From: an uncultured Oscillospiraceae bacterium
GTDB taxonomy: Bacteria; Bacillota; Clostridia; Oscillospirales; Oscillospiraceae
Assembly (NCBI GenBank): GCA_934572355.1
Contig: CAKTKV010000024.1
Location: 1-12,916, forward strand
Direction: 5' to 3'
Length of the DNA stretch: 12,916 nucleotides
The position numbers and the translations under genes are program-made. Shown here in pieces: positions 1 through 7,463 of this stretch (positions are counted from its first letter, which is position 1; every line of letters begins with the position of its first letter). The notes under the pieces were generated by a model, which was not told the DNA's origin, made no database searches, and saw only the letters and a program-made list of their open reading frames with translations.

Positions 1-1008
1 CTGCTCTGCCTGTGCATGCTGCTGCCCCTCTCCGCCTGCGGTGAGACGAAAATGTACCAGAAGCAGGTGTTCGCGATGGACACCGTCATGACGCTGACAG
101 CCTACGGCAACAAGGGCGAAGCCGGGCTCAGCGCCGCACAGAGTGTCATCACCTCCATGGACTCGATGCTCGACCCCGACGTTGAGACGAGCACGACCTA
201 CGCCATAAACCACGCCGAGGGCGCAAATGTCTCCGTCTCCGGTCAGGTGGCCAAGATGCTCAGTACCGCACAGACCGTGTATAACCAGAGCGGCGGCACG
301 CTCGACCTCTCGCTCTACCCCGTTATAAAGCGCTGGGGCTTTACCGGCGGGCGGTACTACGTCCCGTCCGATGACGAGCTTGCGCAGGATCTCGCGCGCC
401 GCGCCTTTGACAAGATGATACTCACGAGCTTCCCGAGCTCCGGCTCCTACGCCGTCTCCTTCCCTGCCGGGACGGAGATCACCTTCGGCGCGGTGGCCAA
501 GGGCTGTGCCTCTGACTATGCCATCGCCGCGATGCGCAACGCCGGCGTCACGAGCGGCATTATCTCCCTCGGCGGCAATGTCCAGACCCTCGGCCTCAAG
601 CCCGACGGCACCAACTGGACGATCGCCGTGCAGGATCCCAACAACTCCTCAAGCTACCTCGGCGTCGTCAGCGTGGGCGAGACCGCCGTCGTCACAAGCG
701 GCACCTACCAGCGCTACTTCACCCAGAACGGCAAAACCTATCACCACCTGATAAATCCCGAGACCGGCCGCCCCATCAACAACACCCTCACCTCAGTTAC
801 CATTATATGCGAGGACGGTACTCTGGCGGACTGCCTGTCCACGGCGCTCTTCATCATGGGCGAGAGCAAGGCGCTCAACTACTGGCGCACCTACGGCGGG
901 TTTGAAATGATCCTCGTCAACAAGGATAACCAGATCACCTGCACCAAGGGTCTCATGGAGCAGTTCACTCTCGCGAACGACAGCTACACTCTAAGGTACA
1001 CCGAGTAA
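1..1008 (+). CDS. apbE: FAD:protein FMN transferase, ApbE family lipoprotein (5' end outside window)
   Basis: ApbE enzymes use FAD to attach FMN covalently to Thr/Ser residues of redox proteins such as Rnf/Nqr subunits, working outside the cytoplasmic membrane. The reading frame is open from base 1 and reads a hydrophobic stretch ending in the lipobox LSAC (Cys codon at 37-39), so most of the signal peptide and the true start lie upstream; the first in-window ATG at 16 is not the start. Family motifs: MDTVMTLTAYG near 76-108, the nucleotide-binding GAVAKGCASD at 487-516, SLGGN, the HHLINPETGRP block near 742-774, and the late acidic ADCLSTALFIMG block (826-861) that normally holds Mg. About 335 residues are visible, nearly full length for the family. 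The stop codon overlaps the recG start by one base (TAATG), so the two are probably cotranscribed. The target flavoprotein is not in the window. Confidence 0.93.
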   Translation: MLCLCMLLPLSACGETKMYQKQVFAMDTVMTLTAYGNKGEAGLSAAQSVITSMDSMLDPDVETSTTYAINHAEGANVSVSGQVAKMLSTAQTVYNQSGGTLDLSLYPVIKRWGFTGGRYYVPSDDELAQDLARRAFDKMILTSFPSSGSYAVSFPAGTEITFGAVAKGCASDYAIAAMRNAGVTSGIISLGGNVQTLGLKPDGTNWTIAVQDPNNSSSYLGVVSVGETAVVTSGTYQRYFTQNGKTYHHLINPETGRPINNTLTSVTIICEDGTLADCLSTALFIMGESKALNYWRTYGGFEMILVNKDNQITCTKGLMEQFTLANDSYTLRYTE

Positions 1009-3062
1009 TGACCGACCTGAATACCGACGTCAGATACATCAAGGGCATAGGGGAGAAAAAGGCGCAGGCGCTTGCAAAGCTCGGCGTCTTTTCTCTCTAT
1101 GACCTTGTTTCTTATTTCCCGCGGAAATACGAGGACCGCAGCACCGTTATGCCTATCGCGCTGACAAGCGGCGGTGAGAGCGTCTGCATCGAGGCGCTGG
1201 TCGCCGACACTCCGCGCCTGACCCGCGTGCGCCGCGGGCTTGAGCTTGTGAAACTGCGCGCCGTCGACGAGAGCGGTTCGGTTGACATAACATTTTTCAA
1301 TCAACCCTACGCGAAGGATAATCTCGTCCGCGGTGAGAGCTATATGTTCTTCGGGAAGATAGAGGCTACCGGCATGCGCCGCTCCATGGTGAACCCCGTG
1401 TACGAAAAGTCCACCGGCAGCGGCACCGTCACCGGGCGCATCATCCCGATCTACCGCGTGTGCAGCGGGCTCAATCAGCGCACCATGCTCCAGGCTGTGC
1501 GCCAGGGGCTGGACGCGTGCCTTGACCGCATTCCGGACGTGCTTCCGCAGGATGTGCGTGAGCGCTGCCGCCTTGCTCAGACTGCCTACGCCTATGAAAA
1601 CATCCACTTCCCCAAGGACTTTGACGCGCTAGAGCTTGCGCGGCGGCGGCTGATATTTGAGGAGCTTTTCGTCCTTGCCTGCGCGCTTGGCCGCATCCGC
1701 GGAGAGCGTGTGCGCGAGGAGGGCATCAAGCTGTCCGTCCATGATATGCGCCGCTTCTGGGCGTCTCTCCCCTTCTCCCCCACCGGCGCGCAGAAGTGCG
1801 CAATAGATCAGGCGCTGGGCGATATAAGCTCCGGCGCTGTGATGAACCGCCTTGTGCAGGGCGACGTCGGCAGCGGCAAGACGCTGGTCGCAGCGGCGCT
1901 GATGTGGCAATGCGCCGAAAACGGATATATGAGCGCTTTCATGGCGCCGACGGAAATTCTCGCCGAGCAGCACTATTCGACGCTCACTTCCATGCTCGCC
2001 CCGCTCGGGGTGCGTATCGGTCGGCTCACTGGGGCGATGAGCGCGAAGGAAAAGCGCGAGACTAAGGCGAAGCTCAAGGCCGGAGAATACGACATCGTCA
2101 TCGGCACACATGCGCTGTTCAGTCAGGATGTTGAATATTCAAACCTCGCCCTCGTCGTCACCGACGAGCAGCACCGCTTCGGCGTCGGCCAGCGCTCGGC
2201 GCTCATCGGCAAGGGGCAGAAGCCGCATGTGCTCGTCATGTCCGCAACGCCGATCCCGCGCACACTCGCCCTCATAATCTACGGCGATCTTGACGTATCC
2301 GTCATTGACGAGCTGCCTCCCGGACGGCAGAAGGTGGACACCTTCGCCGTCGACGAAAGCTACCGTCAGCGTCTCAACGGCTTTATCCGTAAACTCGTCG
2401 GCGAGGGGCGGCAGGTGTTCGTTGTGTGCCCAATGGTCGAGGAGAATGAGGAGCTGCCGATAAAGCTCAAGTCCGCGCAGGAGCATGCCGCCGAGCTTGC
2501 CGCGCTCTTCCCCGATCTCACCGTTGCCTGCATCCACGGTAAGATGAAGCCCAAGGAAAAGGACGCCGTCATGACCGCCGTTGTCGCGGGAGAGGTCAAC
2601 ATCCTCGTCGCGACCACGGTCATTGAGGTCGGCGTCGATGTGCCGAATGCAGCGCTGATGATAATCGAGAACGCCGAGCGCTTCGGTCTGAGCCAGCTGC
2701 ACCAGCTGCGCGGGCGCGTAGGCCGCGGCAAGCACAAGAGCTACTGCATCCTCGTCTCGGATAACGACAGCGAGGACGTGCGCGCAAGGCTTTCGATAAT
2801 GACCAAGACCAACGACGGCTTCAAGATATCCGAGGAGGATCTGCGTCTGCGTGGCCCCGGCGATTTCTTTGGCTCGCGTCAGCACGGTCTGCCGGAGATG
2901 CACGTCGCCGATCTCGGCGCGGACATGGACGTGATGCAGCGCGCGCAGAGCGAGGCTCAGCTGCTGCTGGCCGCTGACCCGGAGCTTGCCGCTCCCGAGC
3001 ACGCCGCCCTGCGTCAGAGCGTTGAGCGTATGCTGCGCGTGAACGCCGACAGCTTCAATTAA
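1008..3062 (+). CDS. recG: ATP-dependent DNA helicase RecG
   Basis: RecG is a superfamily 2 DNA translocase that regresses stalled replication forks and processes Holliday junctions and R-loops. At 684 residues it has the usual full length. Order of parts: helix-hairpin-helix-like start (residues 8-35), OB-fold wedge domain (about 60-150), Walker A GDVGSGKT (285-292), motif II DEQH (386-389, RecG uses DEQH rather than DEAH), motif III SAT (412-414), LPPGRQKV, motif VI QLRGRVGRG (566-574), then the TNDGFKISEEDLRLRGPGDF block (601-620) followed by the RQHG end of the TRG translocation motif (to 627). All motors are intact. The start is the ATG at 1008 overlapping the apbE stop; only a weak AAGG (993-996) precedes it, so translation is probably coupled to apbE. 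A hairpin terminator lies 22 bases after the stop. Confidence 0.98.
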   Translation: MTDLNTDVRYIKGIGEKKAQALAKLGVFSLYDLVSYFPRKYEDRSTVMPIALTSGGESVCIEALVADTPRLTRVRRGLELVKLRAVDESGSVDITFFNQPYAKDNLVRGESYMFFGKIEATGMRRSMVNPVYEKSTGSGTVTGRIIPIYRVCSGLNQRTMLQAVRQGLDACLDRIPDVLPQDVRERCRLAQTAYAYENIHFPKDFDALELARRRLIFEELFVLACALGRIRGERVREEGIKLSVHDMRRFWASLPFSPTGAQKCAIDQALGDISSGAVMNRLVQGDVGSGKTLVAAALMWQCAENGYMSAFMAPTEILAEQHYSTLTSMLAPLGVRIGRLTGAMSAKEKRETKAKLKAGEYDIVIGTHALFSQDVEYSNLALVVTDEQHRFGVGQRSALIGKGQKPHVLVMSATPIPRTLALIIYGDLDVSVIDELPPGRQKVDTFAVDESYRQRLNGFIRKLVGEGRQVFVVCPMVEENEELPIKLKSAQEHAAELAALFPDLTVACIHGKMKPKEKDAVMTAVVAGEVNILVATTVIEVGVDVPNAALMIIENAERFGLSQLHQLRGRVGRGKHKSYCILVSDNDSEDVRARLSIMTKTNDGFKISEEDLRLRGPGDFFGSRQHGLPEMHVADLGADMDVMQRAQSEAQLLLAADPELAAPEHAALRQSVERMLRVNADSFN

Positions 3063-3083
3063 ATACTGTCAATTAGCAAAAGT

Positions 3084-3112
3084 CAGCCCCACCGTACAGT
3101 ACGGTGGGGCTG
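3084..3112. terminator. Bidirectional intrinsic terminator between recG and elaA
   Basis: A perfect inverted repeat, arm 3084-3097 (starting CAGCCCCACCGTAC) against 3099-3112, sits between the two convergent genes. On the plus strand it is followed only by a mixed CTATTATATTA tail; on the minus strand the stem is followed by GACTTTTGC. The nominal loop is one base, so in RNA the top pairs must open to a 3-5 nt loop. It probably ends recG and the minus-strand elaA transcript, though neither U-tract is strong. Confidence 0.75.
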
Positions 3113-3202
3113 CTATTATATTACGGGCAGAGCACCAGCTGGGTAAGCCTTCTACCGCTGGCTGTCCGCATTATTTTCTCAATGAAGTTTCTGACGTTCT
3201 CC

Positions 3203-3640
3203 TCACAGCTCAAGCTGCATTTGGATATGCGGTATCCCATCCTCCAAGAACTCCTCAGAGGTCTGTTTGAAGCCCGCTTTCTCATACAGTGAGCGCGCGT
3301 AGGACTGTGCCTCGATGGTGATCATGTCCGCACCGAGCTTGTCCCTCGCCGTCTCTATCGCGGCGGCGACGATCTTTGTCCCCAAACCACAGCGGCGCTT
3401 CACCGCGATGACGCGGCCAATAGCCGTCGTCGGAAAAGCGACCCCGGCCGGGAGCACACGGGCGTAGGCTTCGATGCCGTCCTCGTCCCGCAGCCAGACA
3501 TGGTACGCCGATCTGTCCGCGTCGTCGACCTCCTGATAGGGGCACTCCTGCTCCACTATAAAAACAGAGACGCGCAGTTTATATATCTCAAACAGCTCCT
3601 CGGCGCTCAGCTCCGAAAAATGCTTGACTACCAGTTCCAT
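3203..3640 (-). CDS. elaA: GNAT family N-acetyltransferase, ElaA-like
   Basis: Predicted cytoplasmic acetyl-CoA-dependent acyltransferase of the ElaA branch of GNAT proteins; the substrate is not known from sequence. The 145 residues carry the ElaA hallmark KLRVSVFIVEQECPYQEVDD (21-40), the acetyl-CoA pyrophosphate-binding signature R-x-x-G-x-G (R82, G85, G87), the SYARSLYEKAGF block (113-124) and the terminal EDGIPHIQMQLEL. The length fits the family (about 150). A good ribosome binding site AAGGAG (minus strand, 3648-3653) lies 7 nt before the ATG at 3640 and fixes the start. The gene is divergent from the bile salt hydrolase, with its own promoter at 3671-3699. Assignment to the family is solid; any shared function with the neighbours is not supported. 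Confidence 0.9.
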   Translation of the reverse strand: MELVVKHFSELSAEELFEIYKLRVSVFIVEQECPYQEVDDADRSAYHVWLRDEDGIEAYARVLPAGVAFPTTAIGRVIAVKRRCGLGTKIVAAAIETARDKLGADMITIEAQSYARSLYEKAGFKQTSEEFLEDGIPHIQMQLEL

Positions 3641-3670
3641 ATATATTCTCCTTATGTGTCGATTTATTAT

Positions 3671-3699
3671 ATTTTACCACAGCTTTACCGGCTTGTCGA
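3671..3699 (-). promoter_or_regulatory. Sigma-A-type promoter for elaA
   Basis: On the minus strand a -35 TCGACA (3694-3699) and a -10 TAAAAT (3671-3676) are separated by 17 nt, with TGG just before the -10 giving an extended -10. Each hexamer matches consensus at 5 of 6 positions. Transcription would start near 3664, giving a leader of about 24 nt that contains the AAGGAG site. Confidence 0.7.
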
Positions 3700-3754
3700 C
3701 ACTCCGGTGCATCATAGGTGTACAATTGTTGAGCTTTTCTTAATAATTCTTCAC

Positions 3755-3783
3755 TTGATATGCATCGCTCCGGGGTTTAGAAT
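3755..3783 (+). promoter_or_regulatory. Sigma-A-type promoter for the bile salt hydrolase operon
   Basis: TTGATA (3755-3760) and TAGAAT (3778-3783) are spaced by 17 nt, each 5 of 6 to consensus. Predicted start of transcription is near 3790, only about 20 nt before the start codon, leaving no room for a leader regulatory RNA. The stretch between this and the divergent elaA promoter (3700-3754) contains a short palindrome ACAATTGT (3723-3730 or so) but no clear operator. Confidence 0.75.
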
Positions 3784-3797
3784 GTGCTTCACTGATT

Positions 3798-3803
3798 GGA
3801 GGG
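3798..3803 (+). promoter_or_regulatory. Ribosome binding site that fixes the bile salt hydrolase start
   Basis: GGAGGG lies 7 nt before the ATG at 3811. An alternative in-frame TTG at 3796 overlaps this site and would put five residues in front of the catalytic Cys, so it cannot be the start. Confidence 0.85.
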
Positions 3804-3810
3804 AATTGCA

Positions 3811-4782
3811 ATGTGTACCGCAGCAACATATATGACGAAGGACTTTTATTTCGGACGCAACCTTGATTATGAGTTTCCCTACGGTGAGAGCGTCACCGTC
3901 ACGCCGCACGGCTATCCCTTTTCCCTGCGCAGCGGAGCGGAGTTCAAAACTCGCTACGCTATTATCGGCATGGCTCATGTGCAGGACAGCTACCCTCTAT
4001 ACTATGATGCTATAAACGAAAAGGGGCTCTGCGTCGCGGGACTGAACTTCGTCGGCAGCGCGAAGTACCACGCGCCGCAGAGCGGCAAGGATAACATCAC
4101 GCAGTTTGAGCTTATACCGTGGCTGCTCGGCAGCTGCGCCGGTATCGATGAGGCACGCACGATGCTCGAACGGCTGAACATCACCGATATCCCGTTCTCT
4201 GCCGGGATGCCGCTTGCCCAGCTGCATTGGCTCATTGCCGACCGGCACGGCTGCCTTACGCTCGAATCCACGCAGGACGGCCTGCATATATATGATAACC
4301 CCGTCGGCGTGCTGACAAACAACCCGCCGTTCCCGATGCAGCTTTTCAGCCTCAACAACTATGTGAATGTCTCGCCTAAGCCGCCAGTGAACCGTTTTTC
4401 CGCGCTGCCGCTCGATACCTACAGCCGCGGCATGGGCGGCATAGGTCTGCCGGGCGACCTGTCCTCGCAGTCCCGCTTTGTTCGCGCCGCATTCACCAAG
4501 CTCAATTCCGTCTCCGGTGACAGTGAAAACGAGAGCGTGAGCCAGTTTTTTCACATCCTCGGCTCAGTTGAGCAGCAGCGCGGCTGCTGCGAACTTGAAA
4601 GCGGCAAGTACGAGATCACGCTTTATTCAAGCTGCTGCAACGCTGACAAGGGCATTTATTATTACACCACCTATAACAACAGCTGCATAAGCGCCGTTGA
4701 CATGCACCGCGAAAACCTCGACGGCAGCTGCCTTATAAGTTACCCGCTTATAGAGGAGCAGCAGATCAACTATGCAAATTGA
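3811..4782 (+). CDS. bsh: Bile salt hydrolase (conjugated bile acid hydrolase, choloylglycine hydrolase family)
   Basis: Cytoplasmic N-terminal nucleophile amidase that splits glycine or taurine from conjugated bile acids. The 323-residue protein begins MCT, so Met removal exposes the catalytic Cys2; the ribosome binding site supports this start. By eye alignment to the Clostridium perfringens enzyme, all six key residues are present: Cys2, Arg16 and Asp19 (GRNLD), Asn79 (AGLN), Asn170 (VLTN) and Arg222 (SRFVR). The C-terminal KGIYYYTTYNN and ENLDG blocks are typical of true bile salt hydrolases rather than penicillin V acylases. No signal peptide. The loop before GLPGD reads YSRGMGG (204-210), like Lactobacillus enzymes and unlike the GQGTG of C. 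perfringens, which may bear on glycine versus taurine preference (inference). It is followed after 14 nt by a lipoprotein gene, with which it probably forms an operon. Confidence 0.95.
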   Translation: MCTAATYMTKDFYFGRNLDYEFPYGESVTVTPHGYPFSLRSGAEFKTRYAIIGMAHVQDSYPLYYDAINEKGLCVAGLNFVGSAKYHAPQSGKDNITQFELIPWLLGSCAGIDEARTMLERLNITDIPFSAGMPLAQLHWLIADRHGCLTLESTQDGLHIYDNPVGVLTNNPPFPMQLFSLNNYVNVSPKPPVNRFSALPLDTYSRGMGGIGLPGDLSSQSRFVRAAFTKLNSVSGDSENESVSQFFHILGSVEQQRGCCELESGKYEITLYSSCCNADKGIYYYTTYNNSCISAVDMHRENLDGSCLISYPLIEEQQINYAN

Positions 4783-4796
4783 AGGAGAATCACAAA

Positions 4797-5450
4797 ATGA
4801 AAAAGACCGTATCTATCATCCTGTGCGCGGCGCTCTCACTCGCTGTGCTGACCGCCTGTGGAAGCTCTGCGTCACCCGTCCCCACGGCAGAGCCTGTGCA
4901 GACCGCCGCACCCACGCCTGAACCCGCACCGGAGCCGACGACTGAACCGACCCCCGAACCCACTCCCACGCCCGCACCTGTGACCGATCCGCTGGTCATG
5001 TACAAGGACATCCTTGATGTGTACGCACAGGCGCTCACGAATAACTACGGCGGCGAGGAGCTTATCGGCAGCGAAATCAGCCTTCTCAATATGTACTGCT
5101 ATGAGGGCAACGCGCTTGACAACGTCGGCTACACCTTCCTTGACCTCGACGGGGACGGCACGATGGAGCTGTTCATCGGCGCGATCGGCGGGGACGAATT
5201 TGTCGCCAACACCGTTTTTGATTTCTACACCTATCAGGACGGCCACCCGGTACTGCTGATCGATTCCATGGAGCGCGCCCGCTGCTATATCTGCGATGAC
5301 AACACCCTTGTCATCGACGGGGCGAACAGCGCTTCCGACACAGAGTACAGCTGTTACAGCTACGCGAATGGAGAGCTGACCGAGATAGAGCCGGTCGAGT
5401 CGGCGTATCAGCAGCTTGAGTATACGCCGTTTTCACAGTACGGGGAGTAA
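4797..5450 (+). CDS. Small lipoprotein with Pro/Thr/Glu linker and Ca-binding-type DxDxDG motif, function unknown
   Basis: A predicted surface lipoprotein of 217 residues. Signal peptide residues 1-20 end in the lipobox LTAC (Cys21). Residues 29-62 are a low-complexity P/T/E linker (PTPEP-type repeats) that would hold the C-terminal domain away from the membrane. The domain (about 67-217) carries D116-L-D118-G-D120-G with E124, an EF-hand or VCBS-like calcium loop common in clostridial lipoproteins of unknown function, and four Cys in the last 120 residues. I do not recognise a named family. The ATG at 4797 is preferred: AAGGAG (4782-4787) is 9 nt upstream, while an upstream TTG (4779) overlaps the site. 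It lies 14 nt after bsh and ends at a strong terminator, so it is probably cotranscribed with bsh; a shared role is not shown. Confidence 0.85.
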   Translation: MKKTVSIILCAALSLAVLTACGSSASPVPTAEPVQTAAPTPEPAPEPTTEPTPEPTPTPAPVTDPLVMYKDILDVYAQALTNNYGGEELIGSEISLLNMYCYEGNALDNVGYTFLDLDGDGTMELFIGAIGGDEFVANTVFDFYTYQDGHPVLLIDSMERARCYICDDNTLVIDGANSASDTEYSCYSYANGELTEIEPVESAYQQLEYTPFSQYGE

Positions 5451-5461
5451 ATTTATACGAG

Positions 5462-5492
5462 AAAAATCCCGCCGATGTCGGCGGGATTTTTT
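5462..5492. terminator. Strong bidirectional terminator between the bsh operon and potCD
   Basis: Arms 5462-5475 (AAAAATCCCGCCGA) and 5478-5491 are perfectly complementary around a nominal two-base loop TG. A-tract on one side and T-tract (to 5492) on the other make it a good intrinsic terminator on both strands. It lies between the lipoprotein stop (5450) and the potCD stop (5501). Confidence 0.92.
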
Positions 5493-5500
5493 CGTACATA

Positions 5501-7450
5501 TCAGTTGATCTTCAGCGTCTCCCAGAGGGTATTGACGTAGTCGAGCATATCCGCGTCGAGACTGCGGTAGGCGTAGGCACCGTACATGGCGTTGAAGTCT
5601 ATATCGGGATAGAGGATGGCCATGGTGTCCTCGCCCATCTCCTCGATGTAGCCTTCGTCCTCATAGACAAGGGAGTTCGGGGAGGCGTAGTAGATGTACT
5701 CGGCGTTCGCTATCGCGGGCTCGGGGGAGAGCATATAGTTTATGAATATCTCGGCAAGCTCCTTGTTCTGGCAGCAGGACGGGATGCACATCGCGTCGAT
5801 GAAGTAGTTCGTCGCGTCGGGATAGTAGAACTGCAGGTCAACATTATCCGCCTGAGCGTCGACCATCGTGAAATAGTCGCCCGCGTAGTAGGCGGCTATG
5901 GCGGCCTCGCCGGACTCCATCATGTTATAGACCTCGTCCATGACATAGCTCTTCACAAGGGGAGCCTGCTTCTTGAGCGCGTCGAGCGCGGTGTCCCACT
6001 GGCTGTGGTCGGTGCTGTTGACGTCAAGGCCGAGCATATACTGCGCCGTCGCAAAAGCGTCGCGGGAGTTGTTGAACTGGAGGATATCGCCCTTGTACTT
6101 GTCGTTCCACATGAGCTCCCAGCCGTGGGCGTCCTCCTCGTCGACGCGGTTTGCGTCGTATATAACGCCGATGACGCCGTAGGTGTAGGGCACACTGTAC
6201 ATATCGTCCGGGTCATAGTACAGGCCATGGAAGCCCTCATTGATGTACTGGTAGTTCGGGATGTTGTCAAAGTCCAGCGGCAGGAGCATGTCGTTTTCGC
6301 GCATGCGGGCTATCATGTAATCCGACGGTATGACGACATCGAAGCTCACAGCGCCCGAGGAGAGCTTTGCGAACATGTCCTCATTGCTGGCGTAGGTGGT
6401 GTAGTTCACCTTGACCTTGACGCCGTAGGTCTCGTAATAATATTCCTCGAAGGCCTTTATGGTGTCAAGAGTATCGTCGGAGCCGTCGGAGATGTACTCG
6501 CCCCAGTTGTAGACGTTCAGCGTCAGGGTGTTGCCGCCGGAGAGAACGATCACCGCGATCATGCCGATGAGCAGCGCACCGCCGATGACGCCCGCGATGA
6601 TGCGGTCGGTACGGGTGCGCTCACGCCTTTTCTTTGCGGCCTTGGCTTTGGCGGGCTTTGCGGTCTTGGGCTTGTCGCTGTCGATGAGGTTCGTCATAAT
6701 GAGCAGCGCGAGGATAACGAAGAAGATGATCGTCGCAAGAGCGTACATCTTCGGCGTGACGGTCTTTTTCGTCATGTTATAGATGCGGATCGGCAGTGTC
6801 TGGAAGCCGTTGCCGGAGGTGAAATAGCTTATGACGAAGTCGTCCAGCGAGAGGGTGAAGGCCATGATGAGGCCGGTCACGACGCCGGGCATGATCTCGG
6901 GTATCTCGACCTTCATAAACGCGCGCAGCGGCGTACAGCCGAGATCCATCGCTGCTTCGGGCAGCGAGCGGTCCATCTGCTGGAGCTTCGGCAGCACCTG
7001 TAAAATGACATAGGGCAGGCAGAAGGTCACGTGAGCGATGAGCATGGTGGCAAAATTCAGGCTCGTCGCCGCGCCGAAAAGGCGGCCGACGAACACGAAC
7101 ATCAGCATGAGCGAGATACCGGTGATGATATCGGGGTTCACCATGGGGATGTTCGTCACGGTGTCCATCGCAGTGCGAAGCGCGCGATTGCGCAGCTTGT
7201 TTATCCCGACTGCGGCAGCGGTGCCCATGACGGTGGAGATAAGGGCAGCGGAGGCCGCGAGGATAAGGGTGTTGCGCACGGCACCGAGGGTCTCCGCATC
7301 GCGGAAGAGCTCACGGTACCAGTTGAGCGAGAAGCCGGAGAACACGGAAAGGCTCTTCGCCTCGTTGAAGGAGAACACGAGCAGGATCGCGATAGGCGCG
7401 AAGAGGAAGATCATAATGATCGCGGTATATACCTTTGCGGCAGGTTTCAT
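5501..7450 (-). CDS. potCD: Fused spermidine/putrescine ABC transporter permease (PotC) and substrate-binding protein (PotD)
   Basis: One 649-residue protein combines two subunits usually encoded separately. Residues 1-257 are a PotC-type permease with about six membrane helices and the EAA loop EAAMDLGCTPLRAFMKVEIP (165-184) that docks PotA. A very basic linker (260-283, rich in K and R) follows, then an extra membrane helix (284-304) and a complete PotD-type binding domain (308-649) beginning NVYNWGEYI. This topology would put the linker in the cytoplasm and PotD outside, tethered by the seventh helix instead of a lipid anchor; no lipobox is present. By eye alignment to E. coli PotD, likely ligand residues are W316, Y319, Y378, D464 and D552, with two aromatic positions changed from Trp to Tyr522 and Phe550. 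AAGGAGG (7459-7465), overlapping the potB stop, lies 8 nt before the ATG. Last gene of the operon, ending at the 5462-5492 terminator. Confidence 0.94.
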   Translation of the reverse strand: MKPAAKVYTAIIMIFLFAPIAILLVFSFNEAKSLSVFSGFSLNWYRELFRDAETLGAVRNTLILAASAALISTVMGTAAAVGINKLRNRALRTAMDTVTNIPMVNPDIITGISLMLMFVFVGRLFGAATSLNFATMLIAHVTFCLPYVILQVLPKLQQMDRSLPEAAMDLGCTPLRAFMKVEIPEIMPGVVTGLIMAFTLSLDDFVISYFTSGNGFQTLPIRIYNMTKKTVTPKMYALATIIFFVILALLIMTNLIDSDKPKTAKPAKAKAAKKRRERTRTDRIIAGVIGGALLIGMIAVIVLSGGNTLTLNVYNWGEYISDGSDDTLDTIKAFEEYYYETYGVKVKVNYTTYASNEDMFAKLSSGAVSFDVVIPSDYMIARMRENDMLLPLDFDNIPNYQYINEGFHGLYYDPDDMYSVPYTYGVIGVIYDANRVDEEDAHGWELMWNDKYKGDILQFNNSRDAFATAQYMLGLDVNSTDHSQWDTALDALKKQAPLVKSYVMDEVYNMMESGEAAIAAYYAGDYFTMVDAQADNVDLQFYYPDATNYFIDAMCIPSCCQNKELAEIFINYMLSPEPAIANAEYIYYASPNSLVYEDEGYIEEMGEDTMAILYPDIDFNAMYGAYAYRSLDADMLDYVNTLWETLKIN

Positions 7451-7463
7451 TTTGCTCCCCTCC

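Noticed and set aside
4869..4980. Tandem repeat or CRISPR-like array in the lipoprotein gene
   Set aside because: It is a low-complexity Pro/Thr/Glu codon run encoding a surface stalk, without regular repeat-spacer spacing.
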